Source of the DNA: Euptelea pleiosperma | Taxonomy: Eukaryota > Streptophyta > Magnoliopsida > Ranunculales > Eupteleaceae | Reading direction: 5' to 3' | DNA: 64,000 nt | Assembly: GCA_035048495.1 (NCBI GenBank) | Contig: CM068543.1 | Span: 26,463,751-26,527,750, forward strand | Shown: piece by piece, positions 32,076-44,516 of the stretch | How positions within the stretch are numbered: the first letter of the stretch is position 1 | Layout: every line of letters starts with the position of its first letter | Position numbers and translations under genes: made by a program | The notes under the pieces: model-generated | The model's database searches: none | Told to the model about the DNA's origin: nothing | What the model saw: the letters and a program-made list of their open reading frames with translations, nothing else

Positions 32076-33820
32076 TAACCATTCTATACCTTTTCTAAAC
32101 ACACTTCTATACACATTGAATAGAGAGAAAAATGTTTATTTATTAGAGTGTCCATTCGAAGAGCAAGAAGCCTTTAGTTCTTATAAATATCTTGTGAGCT
32201 TTTTTCTTTTCTAAATCAAAGCCAAGAGCTTGATCGATTACTCAGCTTAGGTCTTTCACATAGATATTTGACCTAGTAGCTTGAATGTACTAGTATGACT
32301 CAACACCTATTGAGTAACCTAGGGTTCAGGGTGTATTGAATCATTCACCTTCGGTAAAAGTTGAAGTGTTGAGAATTAAGATTGGAGTGGCTAATCGACG
32401 GTAGGTTTGGGGTATACCAAACTAAACAAGCGGACAAGACTTCTTGGCCAGGAGGATGCGTATGGACTCGTAGTGTTGATTCAGAGGACGTGGACACATC
32501 GGTAGTAGGCCTTGGCTAATGTTGGAAGCTGTATTTACAATGGTGCTGCGTAGGTAACCTTTGTTTCGTTTAACTTTCCAATTAGTGATACTTTCCGTCT
32601 GGACGTGGTCCCATGGTTTTTCTTGACTAAGGTTTCTACGTAAAAAATCTCTTGTCTTGTGTGATTGTTTTTTTGTATTCCGTTATCTATATTGATCAGA
32701 TCAAACAACGAAAATAAGATATACCACGGAGGTATATTTGATTTGAATCTGTTGTGACAATCATTTATCAAACAACTAAGGCATGCGATTTTATTCCCTA
32801 CCATAGACCAGTAAAACTGTTTAGGTTTAATTAATTTTAAATACCTAATCAACTCTGATATTCGCTCAAAAGTGCTTATTTTAAGCAATTATCCTTTTAG
32901 CGTTATTGCATTCTCCTACGTAAAATACTCTATTTACCTACTTATCTACGTAAGAGTCTCTTTTGTTGCGTAGAACACACTTTTCTGGACGAAATGGTAT
33001 ATTTGCATGCATTAAACACATTTTCGGAAGTCTAAATATTAAGCCGTTCTGATAAAGTCTCATTACGCGCTTCTTCTGTCGCAGGAAACCCCGATGGGAC
33101 GATTCTCGAGACTTGTGGGCCCAAATCGATCATGAAAGCCCATTATCAAAGCTTAACAAGCCCACATGCTACGACTAGAAGATATGGGCCAAATATGGGC
33201 TGAATAAGAGGACCAAAAAGCCGGCCCAAAGAACGAAGAGAGTAGGAGAGCCAATGACCAAGAGACGGACCAAAGCGTTTAAAGTCACATGAGTCAGCAA
33301 AGAATGATGGTCGACTCTACTGGAGAAGCGTGAGGATGGTCACAGTGAAGACCAGGGTTCCAGACCCTCCGCCAGTGCTTTTCTCTCTATTTTCTGATAC
33401 TTTCTCTCTCATATCTCCTTATTCTCTCTCTCTCTCTTCATCTCTCGGTCCTCGAATCTACTGACCTAACCCCAGAACTCCTGCCCATCAGCTCTATCTC
33501 ATCTCCCTTAGCTTTCTGACCGTTGGATCTTCCATCGGACCGTTGGATCTTCAATCGGACCGTTAGATCTCTCTAGATCCGTCGATCCACCAATCTGAGT
33601 CCCAATCAAGTCACCATCCATCCGATCGCCATCAGACCATCTGTCACATCATCTTGTGAGAAGATGGACATCATCAATCCATGTGGGCCAATAGCCGGGC
33701 CCATCTTCATCGACCCGCTGTCCGACCAGTTAGTGGACCCCGCGAATTTCAAAATAATTTTAATTAAATGGGGGGTCCACTAATTGGGGAGATTCCCCAT
33801 AGAAAAGTAGGTTTTTACTT

Positions 33821-33823
<3 letters not shown>

Positions 33824-33870
<47 letters not shown>
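33824..33870. repeat. (AT)n microsatellite
   Basis: Uninterrupted TA dinucleotides for about 46 bp, followed by a T run, inside the Ty3-A solo LTR. Confidence 0.95.
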
Positions 33871-33879
<9 letters not shown>

Positions 33880-34090
33880 TCTTATTTTTTTATTTTCAAA
33901 AATCCCCTATTTCCATTAAAGGAAATAGGGAAGCTTTAAAAGGAGAAGGATAGGGGTTCGTTCGAACCCTAATCCCTCTCCCATCTTCACCTCTCCTTTC
34001 CCGAAAACTCCCCCCACGATTTCTTCTTCTTTGGCTCATTTTCTTCTTCTTTTCTCCACCTTCTTCTTCATCTTCCTCTCTTATTTCTCG

Positions 34091-34672
34091 CCGGAGTTGC
34101 AGAACTCCGGCCATCTGAAACTCTTTTAACCTCCCCACATGTCTCATTCACTTATCCTCTCTCCTTGCTTGCTGTCGTAGTCGCCTGCAACATCAGCCGG
34201 TTTTTAGCAACCTTCACCGCCTGCAACCCTCCCCTTTTGGGATCTTCACCACGTCATTGCCGGAGTTGCAGCCTGTAACTCCGGCCGGCAGCGCCCCCCC
34301 CAACCAGTCCAGTACGCCTCTCTCTCCTGCCGCCGTCTTCATCCTCTCTAAAGCAAGAAAGAAAACAAAAAAAAAGGGAGGAGATAAGAAGGGGGGAAGA
34401 AGAAGGAGAGTCTCCTTCTTGATTACCGCCTGCAGGTGCACCGCCCCACGTCCTCCGTCCAGCAACCACGCCTCCTCTTCTTCTCCGCCTGAACTCCACA
34501 CCGGAGTTGCAAACCTGCAACTCCGGTCAACCTCCATTACCGAATGCTTGCATCCATTGGACGTGATAAGCAGCATCGTCCTCATCTTCATCAACGGCGT
34601 GGACTTCCGCCCTCTTGCTCACCATATCAGAGATCTCCTCCATCTGCAACTCCATCACCGGAGGAGTTGCAG
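34091..34672. repeat. Four copies of an inverted CCGGAGTTGCAG / CTGCAACTCCGG motif
   Basis: Copies at 34091-34110 (CCGGAGTTGCAGAACTCCGG), 34260-34284, 34501-34526 and 34643-34672 each form a short inverted repeat; in the last the arms are in the opposite order. They lie in the transcribed-like part of the Ty3-A LTR. Confidence 0.8.
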
Positions 34673-35680
34673 ACCCCCTCATCTTGCTGCCTTCCGTTCA
34701 CTTCCAGAAATACCACCAGCAGCAAGTGTTTGAGCCGGTGCTGCACCCAGCAACACCGAATCTGCACCCCAAGGCCATTAACGTCATCCCTTGCTGGTTC
34801 GACCAGCAAGGGTGCATGCGCTGCCATCGGTCTCTCCTCCATCACCATTGGATTCGCCCCTCTTCAAGATCTGTTCCATCTCACGACTCTACCAGCCTGA
34901 AAGCTTCCCTTATCCAACAACCACACCAGTGTGCACTTATTCTCATTGGATATCGTCCTTACAGGTCTTCTTCTCCACCACGCACGGGCATGTTCTTCTC
35001 CTTTTCGTGGGAGACCACGGTCGATCCACCTTGCACAAACCTTCATTGCCAATCCATTTCAATGGTAAGACTTAGGAAAATTTCTTTTCCTCTCTATTAT
35101 TTCTTCCTCTCTCTAAAAAATTCCCTCTAATAAGTGTATCTCTCTACAATCTTTCTCTCTATCTCTAGATCTATTTAGTCATTTTCTCTCTCTACTTTCT
35201 CTCTCTAGGTCTCCATCTTTATTTTCTTTATGCTTTATAGAATTGTCATTTTATTATCTTTTTATTAGAAGTTTGTATCTCAATATTTGATTCGAATGAA
35301 ATTTAGTTTGATTTTGCAATATTGTGTTCAATTCTTGTTCTTAGTTTACTTTTGTGTTTTTGGTTGGTTTTGGCAATTTCTCTCTCTAAAAATCACTAAG
35401 TATGTTTTAAATCGCTTCACCATTCTCACCCCACCACAATTTCTGAGATAAATCCGTCATTTCATGTTCATGAATTGCGCGACTTAACCCCCGAGTGCGG
35501 ATCGACATCCGACACGAATCCCTATACAAAAGTTTATATTTTGCAGGATTAAAATGCGGATCAAATTACAAATGTGTTGATTCTAGGGTTTTCGTAACCA
35601 ACGACGCGGAAAAATCCTAGTTTCAAACTCCCCCTTGTAGGTATTTCTGATTAAAGAGAACGGACCAGTTGTTATTTTCA

Positions 35681-36716
35681 ATAGGTATCAAAGCGGATTA
35701 TTCTATAAAATGTTTAATCACCTGAATTTAGATTCCTACAAAATTAGTTTATTTTTTACTTTTATAAAGATGTCAAAAGAAGGGTTCATTGTGAATAGTC
35801 ATAGTGACTCAGATAGTGAAGATCAATGTGATCTTTATACTGCTTATCAAGAGCTATATAAAGAAAGCCTTAGACTGACCAAAGCAAATAAGAAAGTGAC
35901 TAATAGAGTTGAATTTCTTGACTCTAAAAATACTGCTTGTAAACTAGACAATAATGAATTATCTGTGTTAGTTGGTCAGCTTAGGGAAGAGAAGAAATCT
36001 ATTCAAAAGAGAAACAAGTTATTGAAATGTGAGTTCCAAACTTGTATGGATGCTAAAATATCTTTTGAAAGTGAGCATGAAAAATATGAAGCTATATTTA
36101 GACAGCTTGAAGAAGAGAAAGCTAGCCTCTAAGATAAAGTTAAATCTCTTGAATTTGATTATCAAGAATGTCTGAAGAAGAGGAAGTCACTTGAACTTGA
36201 TCTAGTTCAATTGAAAAAGGACTTGTCGTATATTTCTCAAAGCACTGAGAAATTAAATGAGATTCTAAGTGTGGGACAAAGATATAGAGACAAACTGGAA
36301 ATTAGATATGTTGATAATGTTAATACCTCATCATCTTTAGGAACTAAATTTGTAAAAGCCAAAGTTCCTTCCACACAACAGGTTGATCAACATAGACCCA
36401 AATCAGTTATACATGTGCTTGTTTATAATTACTGTAGAGGTAAAAGGCACCTGAGTAAAAATTGCTTCTAAAAGAGGAGAGATACCATGGTTCATCTCAA
36501 GAGAAAATCATATGGGAACCAATGAGATCTACTCTATAAAATGACAGCATTACATCAAAAGTCAGATGCCATGAGTAGAGAGATTGCAAACTTTATGAAA
36601 CTCAAGGGCACCTAGACTCAAAGGGCTTAAAATTAAATGACAAATAAGAAAAGAAATGTCGATCCTCCTTCACCGCCTAAATAAATGGCGAAGAAAAAGA
36701 ACCCACTTACAATGTA
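35681..36716 (+). pseudogene. SirA gag-like coiled-coil ORF
   Basis: The ATG at 35770 gives MSKEGFIVNSHSDSDSEDQC, an acidic start, then about 200 residues rich in Lys, Glu and Leu with heptad-like spacing (KSLELDLVQLKKDL), then a degenerate zinc knuckle (YNYCRGKRHLSKNC, about 36424-36466) in which the first Cys is replaced by Tyr. Stops occur at about 36130 and 36469. This matches the C-terminal half of Sirevirus gag. The capsid-like first half and all of pol are missing. The SirB copy (46180-47142) is close in sequence. Confidence 0.72.
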
Positions 36717-38548
36717 TAAGATAATATGGGTGAGAAATGATGGACTGATAAATCTAGATTCTATTTGAATGAATTCCTTATGAAGTCTAGTGGCACTTGT
36801 CCCATTGATTGAATAAATGTGGTTCTTTACGCTCTTCTCTATTTTATGATTGTATATCTTTTGTGAGTTGGGTGTATAGTTTTGTTTTAGGATTTTATTT
36901 TCTTTAGTTTTCTATTTGTTTTAGACCTTTTCTTATTTGTATTGTTTTGAGTTCATCTATTCAAAAACAAAAATAAAAAATTTAAAAATCAAATTTTTTT
37001 TGTGTCTTATTAAGATTTTGTTTTAGAGTTGTGCATTGCATAATTGTATTTTATATGATGGGCATTGACTCTAGAAAATTCTAGAACCAGGATTTGGCAC
37101 AAGGTAAATTGAGACTAGATTATTGTAGAAAACTCTAGAATATTTAGAAGATTAGTCTATTTTATTAATTATCAGTTAGTGGATGTTCATAAGTTTTAAC
37201 TTGTTATTCACATGCACACTGACTGACACTAGTTAGGAGTGGATTTAATTGAGGTAATAAATCTAGTATTCTATGGGAATCGAGAATAAATTTTTACTTT
37301 TCATGACTTCAAATTAGTTGTGTTCCTACCCTCAGTTGATTTTGAAACTATAAAATAATCGACTGTTGGCCTCCCTGTGTGATAGTTTTCAATGGAAAGA
37401 GTCACCTCAAGTGGATGTGGTAAAATATGTATATATATATATAAATCTGATTACATAATGCTGTAGAGGATACCATACGGATCGAGTGTGAAAGCTACTA
37501 TACCAACCAAGTGTCAAAGATGCGAACTTGAAAAAAAAATTCTGATAAAACAAGTGAGTAAAAAATAGCCATGTTTGCTACAAAAGTAATATGAAATCAT
37601 ATTATTAAATACATTTATAAATAGAGAGTTAGTGAGAACCTATTAACTCTAATGAGGATTTCATGATTGGATATAGGATATCTACAGATTCTGAGTAAGT
37701 ATTTAGATTTTTACTAATATCTGTCTTGTACCCCAGGATGTGATAAATGAATTAGATTGACTGCATTTGAATGGTTTAAGATTAAACTGAGTAGTTAAGT
37801 CTAAAATCCTAGGTTTTATATTTATTAGAGTCAATCACATTGAAACTCATTATGCATTACATTTAACTTGACTTTTCATGAATTTTAACATACTTTAGAT
37901 TTGACATTTTTATTCGAATTAATCTGGATTGATCTGATTTGAGTTCTGTGAGTTGTAAACCTTTTCAAAGATAATTTAAAATTCATTTGAAAAAGATTTA
38001 TGATTGGTTAGATGGTTTCACCAAAATTTAAACCATAGATGTATTTAGACTATGCGTTATGTTTATCTTTTAGTCTTTATACTTGTTATCATATTGCACT
38101 GATGCACTTGCGATTCATGATAATATATTATGCATGTTTATTATCTGCTTATATTTATGTACCTTTGTCATTCTGTGACAAAAAGGGAGAGAGAAAATCA
38201 TAAAGGTAAAAACAAATAGAGCCATGAGATAAGGGGAGAGAAATTAATGACGAAAAAAATTATTTATATTATTTTTTCAATTTCTTTGCATGTGATGTGC
38301 ATAATTAACTCATTGCATTTTATTATTGGTTTATTAATTATTTTTGCCGATAATATTACATGATATGTGTTGTTGGCAGAATGTGCAGGGAACAGATCAA
38401 AAGCTACTATTCTATTATCTGTTTGATTATCTCCGAGAGATTGTGAGATAGTGAGTGAATCATGTAAGAGGGTGGGATTATAATTATTTTGTGTTTACCT
38501 TCTATATGATTAAATATTTTTTATCACGGAATTGCCAAAGGGGAAGAT
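36717..38548 (+). other. SirA non-coding internal region
   Basis: About 1.8 kb between the gag-like ORF and the 3' LTR with no coding domains. It is clearly homologous to 47143-49011 of SirB. Near its end are two purine tracts 350 bp apart, a layout known from Sirevirus 3' regions. Confidence 0.7.
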
Positions 38549-40136
38549 TGTAAGAAATATTTTCATATTCTAGTTTGGCAAAGATTTCGTATGACATAAA
38601 AACATTCATATAACCATTCCTACGAGCACTAGTGTAGTGTGAAGATGTCGTAGTACGCATACTTCGTCGACTACGTGAAGACTAGAAGATAGAGACAGCA
38701 AGGATCAGACGGTTAACGACATGAGTCATTTGAGTAACTGCCCATTTGTTGGTTATAGATCGTGTACGCTTGCTTAGGAAGGTAAGTGACTTAGTAGTCA
38801 TAGGAATAGGTTTAAATGAATAAAATATATTGGTCAAACCTAGTCATTGGATAGAACTGAGTCTAAGTCAATGTTATTGACTTTTGGATAAGTACAATTG
38901 ATTGGACTATTTGGTTAAATCAATTGGATAAAGCCCAATCGATTGGAGACCTTTGTTAAATTGATTGGATTCTACGAGACAGAACTTGATCAAAGCCCAA
39001 TCGATTGGAGACCTCTGTTAAATTTATTGGAGTCTATGAGACAGAACTTGATCAAAGCCCAATCGATTGGAGACCTTTGTTAAATCGATTGGAGCTTATG
39101 GGACATAAACTTATTTAAGTCCGATCGATTGGACTATGAATAATAGATTGGATTTACGAAGGAAAAACCCATCCGTACAAGGCCAATTGATTGAACCCAA
39201 AACCCAATCGATTGGACCCAGAGTACAATCGATTGATCTTCACATGGATTGAGTCTTTCTCAGATCTGAAATTCTAGTTTCCACTCTCCCAAGTTCTAAA
39301 GGGCTTAAGGTTATGAATTCTATAAATATAACACTTCGATGCCCTCTCTAAACACACTTCTATACACATTGAATAGAGTTATTAGAGTGTCCATTTAATG
39401 AGCAAGAAGCCTTTTAGTTCTTATAAATATTTTATGAGCTTTTTCCTCTTCTAGATCAAAGCCAAGAGCTTGATCGATTACTCAACTTAGGTCTTTAATA
39501 TAGATATTTGACCTAGTAGCCTGAGCGTACTAGTGTGACTCAACACCTATTGAGTAACCTAGGGTTCAGGGTGTACTGAATTCTTCACCTTCGGCAAAGG
39601 CTGGAGTGTTGAGAATTAAGATCGGAGTGGCTGATCGACGGTAGGTTTAGGGTGTACCAAATTGAACAAGCGGACAAGGCTTCTTGGCTGGGAGGGCTTG
39701 CGTGGACTCGTAGCGTTGATTTAGAGGACATGGATGCATCGACATTAGGCCTTGGCTAAGGTTAAAAGCTGTATTTGCAATGGTGCTACGTAGGTAATCT
39801 TTGTTTCGTTTAACTTTTCAAACTTTTTCATCTGGACGTGGTCCCGTGGTTTTCTTAGTTAAGGTTTCCACTTAAAAAATCTCTTGTCTTGTATGATTGT
39901 TTATTTATATTTTGTTATCTATATTGATTAGATCAAATGACGAAAAGAAGATATACCACGAATGTATATTTGATTTGAATTGGTTCTGATAATCGTTTAT
40001 CAAACAACTAAGAAATGCGATTTTATTCCCTACCATAGACCAGTAAAACTGTTTAGGTTTAATTAATTTTAAATACCTAATCAACCCCCCTTCTAGGTAT
40101 TTCTGATTAAAGAGAATGGACCGATTGTTATTTTTA
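38549..40136 (+). repeat. 3' LTR of SirA
   Basis: It starts TGTAAGAAATATTTTC, carries the CAATCGATTG array (about 38880-39235) and TATAAATATA at about 39321, and ends GTTATTTTTA (CA mutated to TA). Confidence 0.88.
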
Positions 40137-40856
40137 AATTAAACTAATCAAACCAAGCTCAATGTGACTGCTTCAAACCATAAATAACTTTCCATAGGTG
40201 ACAAACCAACTGAGTCTAACTAGAAGGAGCATAGCCAGGCAGTTGCTCCAAATAAACCTCTTCTTTGCAAGTCCCCATGTAAGAAGGCATTCTTTATATC
40301 CAACTAATATAAAGGCCAATCACAATATATCATCCAAGCCGCCGAGGAGAAAGTCTTAAAATAATCCACACCAAACTTTTGAGTAAACCCTTTTGTGATT
40401 AAGCACACCTTTAAGCCCTCAACAAATCTATCGAAAAAATACTTGATGTTGTACACCCATCGACATTTAACAGTCTGCTTTCCTGAAAGAAGTGGAATAT
40501 GATACCAAGTACAATTATGATGAAGAGTAGCCATCTCCTCATCTATAGCCAATTTCCAACCAAGAGAAGACTAGGCATGCATAAAAAAAATAAGAACAGA
40601 AACAGTCGACAAGAAAAGAGTAAAACTCTTGAAAAATAGAGACACGATGAAGTGAAACAAAGTCATCAATGGGATGTTTAAGGCACGTGCGAGTACCTTT
40701 CCTTAAGGTGATCGGTAAGTCAATGGTGGAAATCGGAGATAGAGTAGAAGTAGAAACCTTAATTGAAGACGATGATGGATCAAGGGCTTGAGTAGCAGGA
40801 GGTAGGCCATGTCCATAAGGCACAACTGCATGCGATTTGGTACGCTCATAAACATT
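40137..40856 (-). pseudogene. CopF RT, first part
   Basis: On the minus strand from 40823: the linker TIDLPITLRKGTRTCLKHPI, then EEMATLHHNCTWY, KQTVKCRWVYNIKY and LITKGFTQKFGVDYF, and finally YGLKQSH near 40190, where SirA begins. This is the fingers and palm start of copia RT, and the catalytic YVDD follows on the other side of SirA. Frameshifts and a stop are present near 40300 and 40540. Confidence 0.78.
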
Positions 40857-42029
40857 GATTGTGTAATACCCTGAACTTTCATTCTAGGGTATTATGGTAA
40901 ATTCACCTAATAATGAAAACCTGAACCTTTTTCAGACTTCGATTATTATTTTTATGGTTAAATTTCATGCTTGAGTATGTATATTTAATTTGGTTTCATT
41001 CTGACAACTTTGAAAAACCTATTATTTTTGAAACTCGCTCTTTAGGGCTAAATTCCTATTAAGAATAATGAATTATAACTTGTAGCGGATTTTTTATTGC
41101 CGCAACTAACATTCCAGAACTTTTATAAAAAAATTATTTTATGAGCCCGAGACACTAAAAATATTCCTATTTTATCCTTAGCAACTTATCTGTCAAATTT
41201 GGAACTTTTCCCGAGACATGAAAACCCTAGCGGGAGATTCGGCAAAAATAGTATTTTCATAATTTTTGAACTTTTCTACAATTCTTATATTTTCAAAAAT
41301 AATATTTAATTATATTTTATTTATTTAATATGCGTGTAGGACCCGCAAATCACTTTCGGGTCATTCCGATGTCATTTAACACTTTTCAAGGGTTTTGAAC
41401 ATTTTTATGATTTATGTGCGTTACATGTGTCAATACCTTATTGTATGGACTTTTAAATTATATAATATAATTTAATTAAATTCATGTATAATTATTTGTG
41501 TTATGATTGTTGAGTGGAACTGTATGACCAATCTAGAGGTCTTTTGGGCTTAATAATATTCTTAAATAAAGCCTATTGATATATATATATATATATAAGC
41601 CTTGAGCCCATTTCTAACCCATTAGTAATGTAAAATATAAGTTTTTGAGGGTTGAAAAAGTCATCTTTTTGATAGTTACGAATTCCACAAAAATAGAAAC
41701 TCTAATCATTCCCTAAACCTATTATAAAAACCCTAAAGCTTTAGAAGCTTTCACAAATCCAACTCCATTAAAGAATAGAGAAAACTCTATTAAACCTTCA
41801 TCCGGGCACCGATTGTACTCGAGCAAGAAAGGAGAATTGATGGGGACTTCGATTAGAAGAACATACTCCGAGGAAATGACGATCCGACGACTTTCAAATT
41901 TGAAGAAATTTTCAATTTCCATTAAAGTTCAAAAAACCTTGAGGTAAGTGTGTTTGATCCATCCTATACTTGTTTTTCTTTAAGATTTTATTTTATTTTT
42001 ATTAGGTAATGGTTTATACTCATTATAAA

Positions 42030-43260
42030 TTAATTTCGACAGTATTTACTTTATTCTTATTGGGTTGATCTTTATTTTGGGCCACCATGATGAGTTTGGT
42101 CATGGTCTATTTTGTACCTATAACAAATGACTATGTTCTTTATCATTTTGTATTTTTATGATTTAAATATTTTTATAATTATTTTTTTTAAATACCTCTA
42201 TGAATCTATTTTTAGAACCTTTGAGTTTGTATTTTTCTGATTTGTATTGATTAAGTTATAATTTTTCTAAGTTGTTGGATTTTACAAAATAACCTAGAAT
42301 TCTAGATTTTACATGATCTATTTTACTTGAGATTTCGATTTATATTTTTAATCTAAATATTTTTCTAATTATTTTTTATAAATACTTATATTAATTTAGT
42401 TTCTAAAACCTTTGAGTTTGTATTTTTCTGATTTGGATTTATTAAGTTATAATTTTTCAAATGTGTTGGTCTTTTCTGTAAAGCCTAGAATTTTAGATTT
42501 TACATAGTTCACTTCACTTGTGATTTCGATCTATATTTTTAACTTAAATATTTTTCTAATTATTTTTTATCGATACATCTATCAATATAGTTTCTAGAAC
42601 CTTTGAGTTTGTAATTTTCTGATTTGTATTGATTAAGTTATGATTTTTCAAATGTGCTAGACTTTTCTGTAAAATCTAAAATTTTGGATTTTACATGGTC
42701 CACTTCACTTGAGATTTTGATCTATATTTTTAACCTAAATATTTTTCTAATTATTTTTGATAGAAACTTCTATCAATATAGTTTCTAGAACCTTTGAGTT
42801 TGTATTTTTTGGATTTGTATTGATTAAGTTATGATTTTTCAAATGTGCTTGACTTTTTTGTAAAACTCAGAATTTTAGATTCTGTCCGGCCCACTTCATT
42901 AAGGGTTTTGACCCATATTTTACATCTGAATATTTTTTTATTTATTTTTTATGAATACCTTTTAAATCTAGTTTCTATAACATTTGAGTTTATATTTTTT
43001 TTTATTTTTATTGATTAAGTTATGATTTTTCAAATGTGCGGGACTTTTCTGTAAAACCCAAAATTTCAGATTCTGTCTGATTTATTTAATTAAGGGTTTC
43101 GACCTATATTTTGAAACTGAATATTTTCTATTTATTTTTCCTAAAAACCTCTATGAATATAGTTTTTAAATCCATTGAGTTTATATTTTTTTAATTTATA
43201 TTTATTTAGTTATAATTTTTACAAGTAAACATGTTTTCTGTGAACTACCTATTTCTTGGA
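42030..43260 (+). repeat. 191-bp tandem repeat, six units, in Ty3-B LTR
   Basis: The marker TTGAGTTT recurs at 42221, 42412, 42603, 42794, 42984 and 43175, so spacing is 190-191 bp throughout. Each unit has TGATTTGTATTGATTAAGTT, ATATTTTTCTAATTATTTT and GATTTTAC phrases. The first and last units are the most diverged. Confidence 0.92.
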
Positions 43261-43398
43261 TTTTTGACGATTAATTGGCCTTGTGAACCCTTAGTGGTTC
43301 GGTCATGACTTATTAACTAATAAGGGGTTTAGCCCTTGTTGTTTGATTAAACATTAGATGGTTTGACCTATACTTGTATATATGGGGATCCCACCCAT

Positions 43399-43495
43399 GT
43401 GTCTTGGATCTCTCATAGGGTTCGGCCAAGTGTCTTGGATCCTTCTTTAGGGTTCGACCTTGTGTTATGGATCCCTCATAGGGTTCGGCCATGGA
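43399..43495 (+). repeat. 31-bp tandem repeat, three units
   Basis: Units of the type GTGTCTTGGATCCCTCATAG followed by GGTTCGGCCA recur about every 31 bp, with the third reading GTGTTATGGATCC. A fourth partial unit may follow. Confidence 0.8.
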
Positions 43496-44516
43496 GTGTT
43501 GGATTCTTTTGCGATTTTCACTTATATTATTCATCGATGTTGATCGTGATCTTTGGTAATCGTTTATATGTTATTCATGTATTTTAACCCTAGTTCATTC
43601 CCATTTTATTACTCTCAATGATCATGTGTTTATTTTATTATTTTATATTCTTATTTAAATGTTAAATCTATGTTTGCTTATGCCATGTAACCCTAGTACC
43701 ATCTTGTTATCATACCATGATCATCACGTCATTTCATATAAGGGGTGCATAAGGGAACGGGGTTGAAGTATATTATATACGTTTATATTAATTTTATCAA
43801 TTAATCAGGGTTTAGTACCCTAAGGTGAAAGGCCCCAGACGTTATTATATCTTGTAGATGGGTCGATAAGACCGCTCCCAGTGCGGGAAGGAGATGGATA
43901 CCCTATCTGGTTATAGGTACCATTTGCATTTGCATCCCGTACTCACTTGCATTCACCCTCATATTCATGTAATCCTTATTATACGATTGAGATGCATACC
44001 TTGATTAAAAAACTTGTATAGTATGATATCATATCATGCACACTATTATATTACTGGGCCTCGGCTCACGGTGCTACACCGATATCATGTTTAGATTTTG
44101 AGGAGCCGGGTATGTGAGATGATTTTAAGGCGAAAGACTCCGGTGCATTCGAGGAGATCGGCAAGGATTTGGGAGTCGATCCCACACTTTAGAAGACTTT
44201 ATTTCGATTGTTTTAAAACATTACTTATTTATTTTTACGGGCCTGTAGTCCTTTGATTGAGAGCATGTTCTCATCTTCTTCTGTCCACATTTAGTTGATT
44301 GATTGAATTATTTATTTTCTACATCTAGAATTCTTTTTTTTTACTTAGTAGGTTTTCGAATGAATCTTAGTAGCCTAATTGACCTAATTGGACCACTAGG
44401 GGACATTAATGGATCACCTCTAGTTTGGGTACGGGTCGATCCATAGATTTTTGGGTCGTATCTGGATATCTGGATTCGGGGCGTGACAGATTGGAGCATT
44501 TGTGGTAGTATCTTGA

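Larger units (their letters stand above)
32856..35625 (+). mobile_element. Ty3-A: 2.77-kb solo LTR in the SirA 5' LTR
   Basis: It starts TGATATTCGCTC and ends CTAGTTTCA, flanked by a perfect 5-bp duplication AACTC (32851-32855 and 35626-35630). Removing it restores the SirA LTR to the same order as SirA's 3' LTR. It has an (AT)n tract (33824-33870), a promoter-like region near 33930 (TTTAAAAGGAGAAGG), CT-rich leader-like sequence and the inverted motifs described separately. Long open frames at 34250-35130 follow biased composition and match no protein family known to me. Because no primer binding site or internal region is present, it is called a solo LTR, probably Ty3-type by length; strand is assumed. 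Confidence 0.82.
31279..35680 (+). repeat. 5' LTR of SirA, split by a solo LTR
   Basis: It starts TGTAAGGAATATTTTC and ends GTTATTTTCA. The solo LTR at 32856-35625 divides it. Without that insertion and its 5-bp duplication the LTR is about 1.63 kb, in line with 1.59 kb for the 3' copy. Confidence 0.88.
31279..40136 (+). mobile_element. SirA: gag-only Sirevirus-like LTR element inside CopF RT
   Basis: The LTRs are 31279-35680 (interrupted by a solo LTR) and 38549-40136. The borders AATTG (31274-31278) and AATTA (40137-40141) are a target duplication with one mismatch. The internal region of about 2.87 kb has an altered primer binding site (AGGTATCAAAGCGG, about 35683), a coiled-coil gag-like ORF, then about 1.8 kb of non-coding sequence with two purine tracts (AAAAAGGGAGAGAG near 38182 and AAAGGGGAAGA before the 3' LTR). 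There is no protease, integrase, RT or RNase H. SirB has the same organisation. Confidence 0.88.
40862..44488 (+). mobile_element. Ty3-B: 3.63-kb solo LTR in CopF
   Basis: It starts TGTAATACCCTGAAC and ends GGGGCGTGACA, the termini typical of Tekay/Del-type Ty3 LTRs. A perfect 5-bp duplication GATTG flanks it (40857-40861 and 44489-44493). It contains an (AT)n tract (41580-41597), a likely TATA box TATAAAAACC at about 41713, and a putative splice-donor-like GAGGTAAGTG at 41942. Six tandem 191-bp units (about 42030-43260) and a smaller repeat block (43399-43495) follow. No internal region or primer binding site follows, so it is a solo LTR. Confidence 0.85.

Noticed and set aside
34257..35130. 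Overlapping long open frames on both strands in the Ty3-A region as a host gene
   Set aside because: They overlap in several frames, have low-complexity Pro/Ser composition from CT-rich DNA and lie within a sequence bounded by TG...CA and a 5-bp duplication. No conserved domain is visible.
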